A stretch of 64,000 nucleotides of DNA from Thermodesulfobacteriota bacterium (lineage in GTDB: Bacteria > Desulfobacterota > Desulfobacteria > Desulfobacterales > JAUWMJ01), in assembly GCA_034189135.1 (NCBI GenBank), contig JAXHVO010000035.1:1-64000 (forward strand), read 5' to 3'. Of the stretch, positions 24,518 through 34,732 are shown piece after piece. The position numbers were made by a program, and so were the translations under genes. The notes beneath the pieces are model-generated. The model saw only the letters and a list, made by a program, of their open reading frames with translations, ran no database searches and was not told where the DNA came from. The stretch's first letter is position 1. Each line of letters begins with the position of its first letter.

Positions 24518-26059
24518 CTAATCCTTTAAACTTTCAAAAATTTCGAATTCCTCCATATGATATTTTGCATTGGAATAAACGATAATCTCCTTTCCAATTT
24601 CCTTTTCAAGGCTGGAAATGATCCTGCTTTCCTCACCATGTAAAAGATCTGCTATTTCCGGATTAACCTTTAGCGTAATCTTGCTATCGGTGATATCGTT
24701 TATGTCCCTTTTTATCTCCTGATAAATATTATAACATATGGTTTGCTTAGACTTTAAATATCCTTCACCGTCGCAGTAAAAACAGGGCTCGCACAGCATT
24801 CTCGAAAGCGGCTTCTTATTTCGTTTTCTGGTCATCTGTATTAATCCCATCTCAGATATTGGCAGAATATTTGTTTTTCTTCGGTCTTTTTTAAAAGCCT
24901 CTTTAAGTTTAATAAATACTTTTTCCTGATTCGATTTTTTTTCCATATCGATAAAGTCGATAATAATAATACCGCCGATATCCCGCAGGCGGATTTGATA
25001 GGCGATCTCTTTTACCGCCTCAAGATTGGTCTTCAATATCGTCTCTTCCAGGTTATGCTTTCCCACATATCTTCCGGTGTTAATATCGATGGCCACCAGA
25101 GCCTCGGTGTGTTCAATGACTATGTACCCTCCCGATCTCAACCAGACCTTTTTTTTAAGCGCCCGTGAAATGTCTCCTTCTAAATTATAAACATCAAAAA
25201 TAGGTTCCTGTTCTTCATATATTTCCACGTTTTCCTTTAAGCCGGGGGTGAATTTTTCCATAAAAGAAATGATGGATTCATATCCTGTTCTTGAGTCTAT
25301 AACCAGTTTCTCAGCTTCGTATATCAATAAGTCTCTCACCGCTCTTAGGCTTGCGGTAAGCTCCTTATGCAGCAGGCAGGGTGCGGATGCCTTTTTGTAC
25401 TTCTGCTGTAAATTTTCCCACATGTTATTAAGAAATTCCATTTCGTAGGCAATTTTTTCCTGTTGAATTCCTTCTGCCGCTGTTCTGATAATATATCCAT
25501 AATTTTCTTTTCTCAAAGAAAGGGTGATTTCTTTGAGCCTGTCTCTTTCCGCCGTATCTTCTATACGTCTTGATATTCCTATATGGTCGGATTGCGGCAT
25601 AAGTACGAGAAATCTTCCCGGAAGCGAGATATGAGATGTAACCCGTGCCCCCTTACTTCCTATGGGTGATTTATCAACCTGCACCATTATTTCCTGATTT
25701 TCCGTCAGCAGCTCCTCTATACGCCATTTGCAGTTGTTAAATGATTTTGACAAAATATCTTCTGTGGGGTCTAAATGCTCATACCCATTCTCTTCACCCT
25801 TAATGAACATTTCGTCCAGTTCCCTATCTCTTTGAGGGGCAACGTCGTTCACATAAATAAATCCTGCCTGTTCCAAACCGATATTTATAAATGCGGCATG
25901 AATCCCAGGCAAAACCCGTTGAACGATTCCCTTATAGATATTTCCCGCTATATCAGATTCATCGCCTCTTTGGACAAAAAGCTCAACCAGGGTACCGTCT
26001 TCTAAAAGTGCCACCCTTGTTTCATGTTCAGTTTCGTTAATTATGATCTTTTTATACAT
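24518..26059 (-). CDS. rng: Ribonuclease G/E family endoribonuclease
   Basis: About 513 residues. N-terminal S1 domain (NIYKGIVQRVLPGIHAAFINIGLEQAGFIYVND), the catalytic DNase-I-like region with metal-binding DINTGRYVG and IIIDFIDM, and the Zn-link CEPCFYCDGEG near the end. It lacks RNase E's long C-terminal scaffold, so it is of the RNase G type and acts in rRNA maturation and mRNA decay. The start at 26059 (MYKKIIINETEHE) fits family length; 11 more codons are in frame upstream. It follows the radical SAM gene, a pairing seen in many bacteria. Confidence 0.92.
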   Translation of the reverse strand: MYKKIIINETEHETRVALLEDGTLVELFVQRGDESDIAGNIYKGIVQRVLPGIHAAFINIGLEQAGFIYVNDVAPQRDRELDEMFIKGEENGYEHLDPTEDILSKSFNNCKWRIEELLTENQEIMVQVDKSPIGSKGARVTSHISLPGRFLVLMPQSDHIGISRRIEDTAERDRLKEITLSLRKENYGYIIRTAAEGIQQEKIAYEMEFLNNMWENLQQKYKKASAPCLLHKELTASLRAVRDLLIYEAEKLVIDSRTGYESIISFMEKFTPGLKENVEIYEEQEPIFDVYNLEGDISRALKKKVWLRSGGYIVIEHTEALVAIDINTGRYVGKHNLEETILKTNLEAVKEIAYQIRLRDIGGIIIIDFIDMEKKSNQEKVFIKLKEAFKKDRRKTNILPISEMGLIQMTRKRNKKPLSRMLCEPCFYCDGEGYLKSKQTICYNIYQEIKRDINDITDSKITLKVNPEIADLLHGEESRIISSLEKEIGKEIIVYSNAKYHMEEFEIFESLKD

Positions 26060-26141
26060 TTTTTCACTCTTTCTGTTATTGATCTCATCCATTGATTTAT
26101 AAACGCCATGACCGGTGGTCCAATATAGAAGTAGCGGGTCG

Positions 26142-28652
26142 CTAATTTTTCCTACTTCTTATTTTTACTACCGCCGCCTGCCTGATTTCCTCCTCGGTAA
26201 AATTAAATATTTTTTGTAAAACCTGATGGGGTCTGACGATTTTTCCATTATCCGGTTTCAATAAAAATTCTATTTCCTGTTCTGATTTCAGCTGAAGGTT
26301 TACCACCGCATTTTTTAAATTTATCTGTTTTGCTTTTCCCTTCTTATTTATACGCGTCACCACCACCTTCTCCTGATTATTAAAATCTTCAATCGCCCTT
26401 TTATCAAAATCACGATTTTTGGCAGCCACCCGGTAAAGGAAACCGTTTTCCCGGTTAATTTCTGATTTAGACGGTGCATCAGCGCATTCGAGTATTTGGA
26501 GACCCTCTGGAAGCTGTGGGTTTAAGGTTTGCATCACTTCTTCCGGTTTAATAAACTGGCTGACAGAAATATACATATTTTCAATTTCACTTTCGATTCC
26601 GATTGCCAGCGGATCTTGAAAAGAAATTTTCGGTTTTGGATGAAAACCCTGTGAATATTTGATGTCCAGCCCTGCCCGTTTTAAGGCTCTAATCATGATG
26701 TTCACCAGCTCCAGATGCCCGAAATATTTTGCCGAACCTGTTTTGCAGAAGGACACTTTCAATTTCCTATAAAACATGTGGTTGTTTTTTCGCTTATTAA
26801 GTGGTGCCACTACAAGAGGTTGTTTGAAAGTTCTGGGTTCGATAATTTTAAAATCACACACGCCGCAACCTTGGCAATCACCATTACGGCAGTCCCCGGT
26901 TGACTCGAGATTCTCCGCCCTCTGTTTCTCCTGTATTAAAAATTCTTTACTAATCCTTGTATCGATATGATCCCAGGGAAGCGGTTCGTCAAACTCTCTT
27001 TTTGTGCGGGTAAAAAAATCAATGTCCACCGCGCAATCTTCCAGCGCCTCCTGCCATAACCCAAAATTAAACCGGTCACTCCAGCTATCAAACTTGCAGC
27101 CTTTATTATGGGCGCCAACCAGCAATTTGGCCAGCCGCCTGTTTCCCCTGGAAAAAAGTCCCTCGAGCAGGCTTGTTTCAGGATTTTGCCACTTAAAACG
27201 AATTCCGCGCATTGTTAATTTTTTCTTTAACCAGCCGATTTTCTTTTTGGCTTCATCCAGCGAAAGCTGGGACTCCCACTGAAAAGGGGTGTGCGGTTTG
27301 GGAATAAACGTCGATACACTCACGTTTATTTGACCGAATTTCCCTTTATTTCCCTTAATTTTCGTTAGCCTGTTGACAAGATCAACAATTCCTTGAATAT
27401 CATCTTTTGTCTCCGAAGGTAGCCCGATCATAAAATATAATTTAATGACCTGCCATCCCAGATTAAAAGCATCTTGAACCGTGGTAACAATCTCTTTTTC
27501 TGAAATATTTTTATTGATAAACTTCCTCAGTCTTTCGGTCCCTGCTTCGGGCGCTATGGTAAAGCCTGTCTTCCTCACTTTTTTAATCAGACTCATCAGC
27601 TCTGTATTCAACGTGCCGGCCCTGAGTGAAGGTAAAGAAATAGCAATATGACTTGCCTGGCATGTTTCCATCATTCTTTGCATCAGTGGAATAATGCATT
27701 CATAATCACCGGTACTGAGCGATAGTAAAGATAGATCTTCATAACCGGTTTTTCCCAGTGCTTTTTCTGAAAGTTCCAGCAGTGTTTCCATAGATCGCTC
27801 CCGTACCGGCCGGTAAATCATCCCGGCCTGGCAAAACCGACACCCCCTGGTGCATCCTCTTGCTATTTCCAGGCGAAGTCGATCATGCACAGGTTTTCCG
27901 TATGGTACAATCGGCGCGTCGGGAAACGACAAGGTGTCAAGATTGCTTGCGATCGCTCTGGTTACCTTGGTGTGGTTTGAATATTTTGGTCTTAAGATCT
28001 GAATACCTTTTTCATCGTATTCCGTTTTGAAAAAGGAAGGAATATATACGCCTTCTATTTTAGACATCCATTTTAAAAGGCTTTCCTTCCCCCTATTCTT
28101 ACTTTTTTTAAACCTGAGCCACGTATCGCTAATTTCAACGATTGTGTTTTCGCCATCACCCACAACGATGATATCGAAAAAATCTGCTATGGGCTCCGGA
28201 TTGCATGTACATGGACCACCGGCAATAATGAGCGGATACGATTCATCCCGCTCTAATGAATAAAAAGGAATTTGTGCCAGCTCTAGTATATTTAAAATAT
28301 TGGTATAGCCAAGTTCATATAAAACACTAAAACCGATTACATCAAAATCGCAGACCGGTCTTTTGCTTTCCAGAGATACAAGCGGAATGTTTAATCTCCT
28401 TAATTGTTCTTCCATGTCCGAGCCGGGTGCAAAAACCCTTTCCGCACAAACCTCTTTTTTTTTATTTAAAATACTGTAAAGTATTTGCATCCCGAAATGC
28501 GACGTTCCTATTTCGTAAAGATCGGGAAACACCAAGGCAAATTTAAGTTTGACCGTATGCGGATCTTTTTTTATTATATTTATCTCGTTCCCAAGATACC
28601 GGCTTGGACGCTCTATTAACGGTAATATTTCTTGAATGTATTTTTTGCTCAT
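26142..28652 (-). CDS. TIGR03960-family radical SAM protein fused to DUF2344
   Basis: 836 residues. The N-terminal part has a B12-binding-like region followed by a radical SAM domain with CTRGCRFCQAG (about residues 264-274), characteristic of TIGR03960. A CGVCDF zinc/iron motif lies near 600, and the C-terminal ~200 residues match DUF2344/TIGR03936 (KVSFCKTGSAKYFGHLELVNIMIRALKRAGLD). The fusion is common, and the gene is widely found next to rng as here, implying an RNA- or ribosome-related modification, but the reaction is not established to my knowledge. Confidence 0.88.
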   Translation of the reverse strand: MSKKYIQEILPLIERPSRYLGNEINIIKKDPHTVKLKFALVFPDLYEIGTSHFGMQILYSILNKKKEVCAERVFAPGSDMEEQLRRLNIPLVSLESKRPVCDFDVIGFSVLYELGYTNILNILELAQIPFYSLERDESYPLIIAGGPCTCNPEPIADFFDIIVVGDGENTIVEISDTWLRFKKSKNRGKESLLKWMSKIEGVYIPSFFKTEYDEKGIQILRPKYSNHTKVTRAIASNLDTLSFPDAPIVPYGKPVHDRLRLEIARGCTRGCRFCQAGMIYRPVRERSMETLLELSEKALGKTGYEDLSLLSLSTGDYECIIPLMQRMMETCQASHIAISLPSLRAGTLNTELMSLIKKVRKTGFTIAPEAGTERLRKFINKNISEKEIVTTVQDAFNLGWQVIKLYFMIGLPSETKDDIQGIVDLVNRLTKIKGNKGKFGQINVSVSTFIPKPHTPFQWESQLSLDEAKKKIGWLKKKLTMRGIRFKWQNPETSLLEGLFSRGNRRLAKLLVGAHNKGCKFDSWSDRFNFGLWQEALEDCAVDIDFFTRTKREFDEPLPWDHIDTRISKEFLIQEKQRAENLESTGDCRNGDCQGCGVCDFKIIEPRTFKQPLVVAPLNKRKNNHMFYRKLKVSFCKTGSAKYFGHLELVNIMIRALKRAGLDIKYSQGFHPKPKISFQDPLAIGIESEIENMYISVSQFIKPEEVMQTLNPQLPEGLQILECADAPSKSEINRENGFLYRVAAKNRDFDKRAIEDFNNQEKVVVTRINKKGKAKQINLKNAVVNLQLKSEQEIEFLLKPDNGKIVRPHQVLQKIFNFTEEEIRQAAVVKIRSRKN

Positions 28653-28860
28653 GTTAATCGCTTTTTCTAATCATTTTGTAACTATGATTCATTTGCAAAA
28701 CATCCAATTCTTTACGTTGTAAGTGCAATATGCTATGTAAAAAATATACCGGTTTTGTCAAATTGTTAAAACCAATACGCTCAGCCTCATGGTAAAAAGT
28801 CGTTATTAATTTTTACCTGGCGGTTCATTTCTTTTACCGATAATAATATTTCAAACACCT

Positions 28861-30270
28861 GTGCCAAATAAACAGCCAAATAATAAATACATTCTATTTA
28901 TTAAAGCCCTTTTTACAACACTTTTTGTGCTTTTTTATTTCCCCTGTTCGACTGTTGCCGTCGAATATAGCAGGGAAACCCCCGTTGTCAGGGCCGTACG
29001 CAAAGCAAGTCCGTCTGTGGTGAATATCAGCTCTGAATACACGGTTAGAAGCCAGCGTAATCCTTTTTCAGATTTGAACCTCGATCCTTTTTTTGATTCT
29101 TTTTTTAAAGACTTTTTTGATCACGGCTTTAAACAGAAATCCAGAAGAAGCAGTCTTGGCTCCGGAGTAATTATTGATGGGAACCGCGGTATCATTATCA
29201 CCAATTCACATGTCATTGCAAATACCGGTACGATTAAGGTGGTACTAAAGGATGAACGTGAATTTACCGCTAAAATCATTGGCGCGGACCCGGCTTCTGA
29301 TCTTGCCGTCCTTCGTATCGAAACAAAACGACCCTTACCTTCTTTGAAATTGAGTTCCACCGATGATCTGATGATCGGTGAAACGGTGATTGCCATCGGC
29401 AACCCGTTTGGTTTTTCCCATACGGTCACCACCGGGGTGATTAGTGCGGTTAACCGCAGCGTCAGAACCAAAGACAGGATATACCATGATTTTATACAAA
29501 TTGATGCATCTATTAATCCCGGCAACAGCGGCGGTCCATTATTAAACATTAATGGAGATCTTATTGGAATCAACACGGCCATTTATGCGAAAGCCCAGGG
29601 GATCGGCTTTGCCATCCCTGTTGCTAAGGCCAGAAAGATCGTTTCCGATCTGATTAAACATGGTGAAGTGATTCAACCGTGGATAGGTGTCACCGTACAA
29701 AATATAGATGAAAAACTCACCCGTTATCTTAATTTCCAGAGAAAAAGCGGGGTTCTGGTTAAAGCGGTGGAAAAAAATAGTCCGGCAAATAGGGCTGGTA
29801 TTCGTAATGGAGATATCATTATCTCGATTAATCATATAAATATTCATTCTTTTGAGGAATACCATACGGTGATGAGAGGTTTTGCCGAGGGCGATCTTTT
29901 AAGCATTTCTATCTGGCGAAACAATAAAACCATCAACGTCAAACCTGTGGCCCGCCTGTTTCCGCTCAAACTTGCACCAAACCTCGCTTATATTCTCCTG
30001 GGATTAAAAGTGGAAAACCTGAATGCGAAAAACCGTCTTTATTATAAAACAATAGAAAAAAAAGGTGTGGTGATTTCCCAGCTTAATCGCGATTCCTATC
30101 TTTCAGAAATCGGTGCCAAACCTGGAGATATCATTCGCCAGATTGACGATTTAACCATTAATAATACAAATGATTTTTATAAAGCGATGGTAAAATGCCG
30201 CCAGAAAAAATCGATTATACTTCTTCTTCAACGCGGCGGTCAGGGTTACTATCTAGCAGTAGAAATTTGA
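28861..30270 (+). CDS. Periplasmic serine protease, HtrA/DegP family
   Basis: 469-residue trypsin-like protease with a signal peptide or anchor (IKALFTTLFVLFYFPCSTVAV). The catalytic triad is His in TNSHVIA, Asp in ASDLAVLRI and Ser in NPGNSGGPL. Two PDZ domains follow (about 275-370 and 380-465). It degrades or refolds damaged envelope proteins. The GTG at 28861 is the only plausible start and lacks a clear Shine-Dalgarno sequence. It is divergent from the radical SAM gene across a 208-bp gap. Confidence 0.92.
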   Translation: MPNKQPNNKYILFIKALFTTLFVLFYFPCSTVAVEYSRETPVVRAVRKASPSVVNISSEYTVRSQRNPFSDLNLDPFFDSFFKDFFDHGFKQKSRRSSLGSGVIIDGNRGIIITNSHVIANTGTIKVVLKDEREFTAKIIGADPASDLAVLRIETKRPLPSLKLSSTDDLMIGETVIAIGNPFGFSHTVTTGVISAVNRSVRTKDRIYHDFIQIDASINPGNSGGPLLNINGDLIGINTAIYAKAQGIGFAIPVAKARKIVSDLIKHGEVIQPWIGVTVQNIDEKLTRYLNFQRKSGVLVKAVEKNSPANRAGIRNGDIIISINHINIHSFEEYHTVMRGFAEGDLLSISIWRNNKTINVKPVARLFPLKLAPNLAYILLGLKVENLNAKNRLYYKTIEKKGVVISQLNRDSYLSEIGAKPGDIIRQIDDLTINNTNDFYKAMVKCRQKKSIILLLQRGGQGYYLAVEI

Positions 30271-30367
30271 TTTTACAGTTTTAGCCATTCACGGCTTGAA
30301 ATTTGAAATTATAAATTCGCTTTTCCAATTTCAACGATTTTTAACTTCATTCGAAAAAGGAAAAATC

Positions 30368-31750
30368 ATGACTCGCTCAAAAATAAAACAGCTGTTACAC
30401 TCAAAAAACCCGATAGACAATGTTCTTATTAAAGGGTGGTTAAAAACCAGAAGGGATTCTAAGGACTTTTCCTTTTTAGAAATAAATGACGGCTCTTGCT
30501 TGAAGAACATTCAGGCCATAGCCGATACTGGTTTGCCCAATTACCAGCAGATAAAAACGCTCTCAACGGGCTCTGCTGTTACGGTAAGCGGAAAACTGGT
30601 TCAATCCCCGGGTGGCAAACAAAAATGGGAAATCCAGGCAGATTCTGTTGAGATTATCAGCCTTGCACCAGATTCTTATCCGTTGCAAAAAAAACGCCAT
30701 AGCGATGAATTCTTGAGAACCATTGCACATTTAAGACCCAGAACCAATAAGTACGGTGCCGCTTTCCGTATTCGATCTGAGCTTTCATACGCCATTCATA
30801 AATTTTTTAAAGAGAAAGATTTTAAATATATTCATACGCCTATTATTACCGGCTCGGATTGCGAAGGTGCGGGGGAGCTTTTCAGGATAACTGCCCTTGA
30901 CCTGGAAAACCTGCCCAAAAAGAACGGAAAAACCGATTACCTACTCGATTTTTTTGGTAAAGAGGCAAACCTCACCGTTTCGGGTCAGCTTTCCGCTGAA
31001 ATGTTTGCCCTGTCTCTGGGTGATGTTTATACTTTTGGTCCCACCTTTAGAGCGGAAAACTCAAATACCAGGAGACACAGTGCTGAATTCTGGATGGTGG
31101 AACCGGAAATGGCATTTTGCGATATTTATGGCAATATGGACTTTGCCGAAGAGATGATAAAATACCTCGCCATATATGTCATGCAGGATTGTTCCGATGA
31201 CCTTGAGCTTTTTGCCAAGTTTGTCGATAAAACCCTGCTGTCAAACCTTGAAAACATCGCTTCTTCTTCATACATCAGGCTCCCCTATAAAGATGCCGTT
31301 GACATACTGAAACGCTCCGGTAAAAAATTTGAATATGCCATCGACTTCGGAAAAGATCTTCAATCCGAGCATGAGCGCTATTTGACTGAACAACACTTTA
31401 AAAAACCGGTCATCGTCTTTGATTTCCCCAAAACCATTAAGCCTTTTTATATGCGCATGAATGACGACAGCCAAACCGTTGCGGCCATGGATGTGCTCGT
31501 TCCGCGTATCGGTGAAATTATAGGCGGTAGCCAGAGGGAAGAACGTTTGGATGTGCTTTGTTCTCGGATGGATGAATTGGGGTTTTCCCAAGAGACCTAC
31601 TGGTGGTACATAGACTCCCGAAGATTCGGCTCTGTAGAACACAGTGGCTTCGGCCTTGGTTTTGAAAGGCTGTTAATGTTGTTTACCGGTATAACCAACA
31701 TAAGAGATGCCATTCCTTTTCCCAGAACGCCGAATAACATTGAATTTTAA
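30368..31750 (+). CDS. asnS: Asparaginyl-tRNA synthetase
   Basis: 460-residue class II synthetase. It has the N-terminal OB fold (LIKGWLKTRRDSKDFSFLEINDG), motif 2 (GPTFRAENSNTRRHSAEFWMVEPEM) and motif 3 (GFGLGFERLLMLFTG). The RRHSAEFWM/EPE pattern and absence of the archaeal AspRS features favour AsnRS. ATG 30368 (MTRSKIKQLL) follows AAGGA and matches family length; an in-frame ATG 24 codons upstream does not. Confidence 0.94.
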   Translation: MTRSKIKQLLHSKNPIDNVLIKGWLKTRRDSKDFSFLEINDGSCLKNIQAIADTGLPNYQQIKTLSTGSAVTVSGKLVQSPGGKQKWEIQADSVEIISLAPDSYPLQKKRHSDEFLRTIAHLRPRTNKYGAAFRIRSELSYAIHKFFKEKDFKYIHTPIITGSDCEGAGELFRITALDLENLPKKNGKTDYLLDFFGKEANLTVSGQLSAEMFALSLGDVYTFGPTFRAENSNTRRHSAEFWMVEPEMAFCDIYGNMDFAEEMIKYLAIYVMQDCSDDLELFAKFVDKTLLSNLENIASSSYIRLPYKDAVDILKRSGKKFEYAIDFGKDLQSEHERYLTEQHFKKPVIVFDFPKTIKPFYMRMNDDSQTVAAMDVLVPRIGEIIGGSQREERLDVLCSRMDELGFSQETYWWYIDSRRFGSVEHSGFGLGFERLLMLFTGITNIRDAIPFPRTPNNIEF

Positions 31751-31945
31751 TTTGTTTTTGCTTTCATTTAACAGACCTTAACAGGTTGACTTTCAAATTA
31801 TTTCTAATATATAGTTTACATGATATAAAGTTGCTTTAGGTAATTTGCCTACCATTTTTTCATAAGCGTCTCTTTTTTTACCAAGTACGTTTAAAGGCAT
31901 TCTTTATTAAACATATTACTTTACCAAATTGGCTTGGTTTTAACT

Positions 31946-34732
31946 ATGAATTGTCCGATTTGTCATAGTAATAATAAAGATCGCGCAAATTTTTGCAGCA
32001 ATTGCGGATTTGACCTCAAAAATCAAACACCGACCCACATAAAAGAACCCAAGCCCTATACCCCCGAACGACCCATCAACCAGCCTTCATCCGCTAAATT
32101 CTCTTTTGAAGGCGAACGCAAACTGGTCACCGTTCTTTTCACCGAGATCTCCAATTACATTACCCTGATGGAAAAAATTTCTCCGGAAGACGTTCACCAG
32201 GTCATGGATGGATTTTTTCATATTTTACTCACCGAAATCCATAAATACCAGGGAACCATTAATCAGTTTACCGGCAATGGAATAATTGCCATGTTTGGCG
32301 CGCCCCTGGCTATTGAAAACCATGCCCGAAAAGCATGTCTGGCTGCTCTGGCATCTCAAAGCTCCGTTAAAAATTATGCCATAACAATCAAACAAAAACT
32401 TGGTATATCATTTAAAATACGAATCGGTCTCAATTCCGGTCCAGTGGTAGTGGGTTCAATTGGAGATGACCTTCTCTATGACTACACGGCTTTTGGCGAT
32501 ACTACCTATCTGGCTTTTATGATTCAAAAAGCGGCCAAACCCGGCTCTGTCTTACTGTCCCACAGTGTCTATAGAAGGGTTCGCAATAACTTTGTTTTTC
32601 ACACGTTAGAACCGTTTTCCTATAAAGCATCAGCTCCGGTTAAAATTTATGAGCTAAAGCAGGATGTTACCTCTTCTCAGTCGCTTAATAAACCGGTCAT
32701 ATCCTCAACGCTAATTGGGAGAAACAAAGAACTAAATAAATTAAAACTTCATTTATCAAAAGTGATCAATGGAGAAGGCTCAATTATTAACCTGGTGGGC
32801 GAAGCGGGTATCGGAAAATCCCGCCTAATCGAGGAATTAAAAAAACAGGAGGCAATAAAAAATGTCGCGCTTCTTGAAGGCCGGGCGCTTGCTTTTGGTA
32901 AAAACCTTAGTTTTCATCCAATTATAACTATATTTAAAAATTGGGCAAAAATAAGTGAAAAAGACCCCCCGGTCGAAATGGTCAGAAAGCTGAAAAATTC
33001 CATCTGGGGGCTGTGCCTTCATGAAACTTCAGAGATTTTTCCTTTTGTGGCCACACTGATGGGATTAAGGCTATCCGGAGAATATCAAGATAAGATAAAG
33101 GATGTAGAGGATGAAGCCTTAGAAAAGTTGATTATTAACAGTATTCGAAAATTATTGATTAAATCATCCCAAACCGTTCCTTTGGTGTTTATCCTGGAGG
33201 ATATGCACTGGGCGGATACCAGCACCATAGATTTTACCGAGTCTTTGATGGGTCTGATCCAGAATAACCGCATACTTTTTATAAATATATTTCGGCCCGG
33301 ATATATTGGAACCAGTGAACGCTTTTTAAACACGGTTACTAAATTATATCCAGACATCTACACCCAGATCTCCCTTCAACCGCTGAACAGAAAGGATAGC
33401 GAAACCCTTGTGGGTAATTTTATGGATATTAAAGCGCTTCCGTTTTCTATCCGTAAGCAAATACTGGACCGGTCAAACGGCAATCCCTTTTTTACCGAAG
33501 AAATAATACGTTCTATTATAGATGTTGAAGCCGCTGTGTTAAAAAATGGTGTTTTTAAACCGACCGCGAAAATTAATGCCCTGGTTATCCCTCAAACCAT
33601 CAACGATGTCCTTATGGCCAGGATTGATCGCCTTGATAAAAAAACCAAAAACCTTCTAGCGGTTGCCTCTGTGATCGGAAGAAGCTTCTTCTACCGCATT
33701 CTGGCGGATATTGTCCATCCGGAAGAAGATTTTGATCAACAGCTTTCCATCCTAAAAGAAGCCCAGTTAATTTTTAAAAGAAATCGAATGGGAGAACTGG
33801 AATATCTGTTTAAGCATGCTCTCACCCAGGAGGTGGTGTATGAATCGATCCTTCAAAAAAAAAGAATCTTTCTGCATTTGAAAGTCGCCACCTCAATAGA
33901 ACGTCTGTTTTATGATAAACTATACGAGTTCTACGGTTTGCTGGCCTACCATTACGGGCGGGGTGAAAACCTGGGAAAAACCGAAGAATACTTAATAAAA
34001 GCCGGCGAAGCGTCGTTAAAGTCATCCGCTTCCAATGAAGCGCTAAGCTATTTTAAAGAAGCATTAAATTTATATCTTAACAAGTATGGAGATGATGCCG
34101 ATCCTGAAAAAATAGCCCTGTTTGAAAAAAACATCGGGTTGGCATATTATAATAAAGGTTTGTTTGTCAATGCGGTGGAGCATTTTGATATTGTTTTAGA
34201 TCGTTTTGCATATGGCTTCCCCAAAAATAGGTTTCATAAAGCCTTTCGCCTTGTTTTTGATATGCTTTTCCTTATGGCCAAAATTTATCTTCCGTTTCTG
34301 CAAGCAAAACGTAAACCGTCTCCAAAAGACAATATGGTTTTTGACATTTTTCAAAAAAGAGGCATTTGTTTAATATATTTAGATACAAAAAGATTCTTTA
34401 TTGAGAACATTACCTTTATTAAACGACTCACCCGGTTTGATCTTAAACAGGTGGACACCGGTGTCTATTCATACTGTTCATCCAGTGGGATTTTCGCCTT
34501 AACCGGAATTTTATTTGGTTTGAGCGGCAGAATATTAAAACATGCCGAACGCTTAATTGATAAAAACAATATCAAAGAACTTCTTTGCTACGAAATGTAC
34601 AACCGTTTTCATCAAATACTGTCCGGGCAGTGGTATAATTGCAAAAAATATAATGAAAATTTAGTGGTGCTCAATTTAAAAAAGGACGAATCTGGCTGGC
34701 TGCAACCTATATCCTTCATAACGGCCTGTTAA
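31946..34732 (+). CDS. Zinc-ribbon / cyclase-homology / AAA-type signalling ATPase, 5' frame
   Basis: 928 residues in the first frame. Order: zinc ribbon (CPICHSNNKDRANFCSNCGFDL, 2-25), class III nucleotide cyclase homology domain (about 55-235), AAA/NB-ARC-like ATPase with Walker A GEAGIGKSRLIEEL (about 285), then TPR-like helices. The two metal-binding aspartates of the cyclase motifs are replaced: FTEIS for FTDIS and GNGIIAMFG for GDG-ALFG, so the cyclase domain is probably inactive. The frame closes with about 16 codons unlike the rest, right after the heptamer A-AAA-AAG; the -1 frame continues the TPR region to 35526. The full product would be about 1190 residues. Confidence 0.8.
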   Translation: MNCPICHSNNKDRANFCSNCGFDLKNQTPTHIKEPKPYTPERPINQPSSAKFSFEGERKLVTVLFTEISNYITLMEKISPEDVHQVMDGFFHILLTEIHKYQGTINQFTGNGIIAMFGAPLAIENHARKACLAALASQSSVKNYAITIKQKLGISFKIRIGLNSGPVVVGSIGDDLLYDYTAFGDTTYLAFMIQKAAKPGSVLLSHSVYRRVRNNFVFHTLEPFSYKASAPVKIYELKQDVTSSQSLNKPVISSTLIGRNKELNKLKLHLSKVINGEGSIINLVGEAGIGKSRLIEELKKQEAIKNVALLEGRALAFGKNLSFHPIITIFKNWAKISEKDPPVEMVRKLKNSIWGLCLHETSEIFPFVATLMGLRLSGEYQDKIKDVEDEALEKLIINSIRKLLIKSSQTVPLVFILEDMHWADTSTIDFTESLMGLIQNNRILFINIFRPGYIGTSERFLNTVTKLYPDIYTQISLQPLNRKDSETLVGNFMDIKALPFSIRKQILDRSNGNPFFTEEIIRSIIDVEAAVLKNGVFKPTAKINALVIPQTINDVLMARIDRLDKKTKNLLAVASVIGRSFFYRILADIVHPEEDFDQQLSILKEAQLIFKRNRMGELEYLFKHALTQEVVYESILQKKRIFLHLKVATSIERLFYDKLYEFYGLLAYHYGRGENLGKTEEYLIKAGEASLKSSASNEALSYFKEALNLYLNKYGDDADPEKIALFEKNIGLAYYNKGLFVNAVEHFDIVLDRFAYGFPKNRFHKAFRLVFDMLFLMAKIYLPFLQAKRKPSPKDNMVFDIFQKRGICLIYLDTKRFFIENITFIKRLTRFDLKQVDTGVYSYCSSSGIFALTGILFGLSGRILKHAERLIDKNNIKELLCYEMYNRFHQILSGQWYNCKKYNENLVVLNLKKDESGWLQPISFITAC
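34674..34683 (+). other. Slippery sequence / frameshift site
   Basis: In the zero frame the codons are TTA AAA AAG, preceded by T. This gives two overlapping slippery heptamers, T-TTA-AAA (34674-34680) and A-AAA-AAG (34677-34683); the latter is the E. coli dnaX frameshift heptamer. Slipping back one base yields ...LKK-GRIWLAATYILHNG..., continuing the protein. Programmed frameshifting, transcriptional slippage and a one-base deletion in a six-A run are all possible. Confidence 0.6.
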
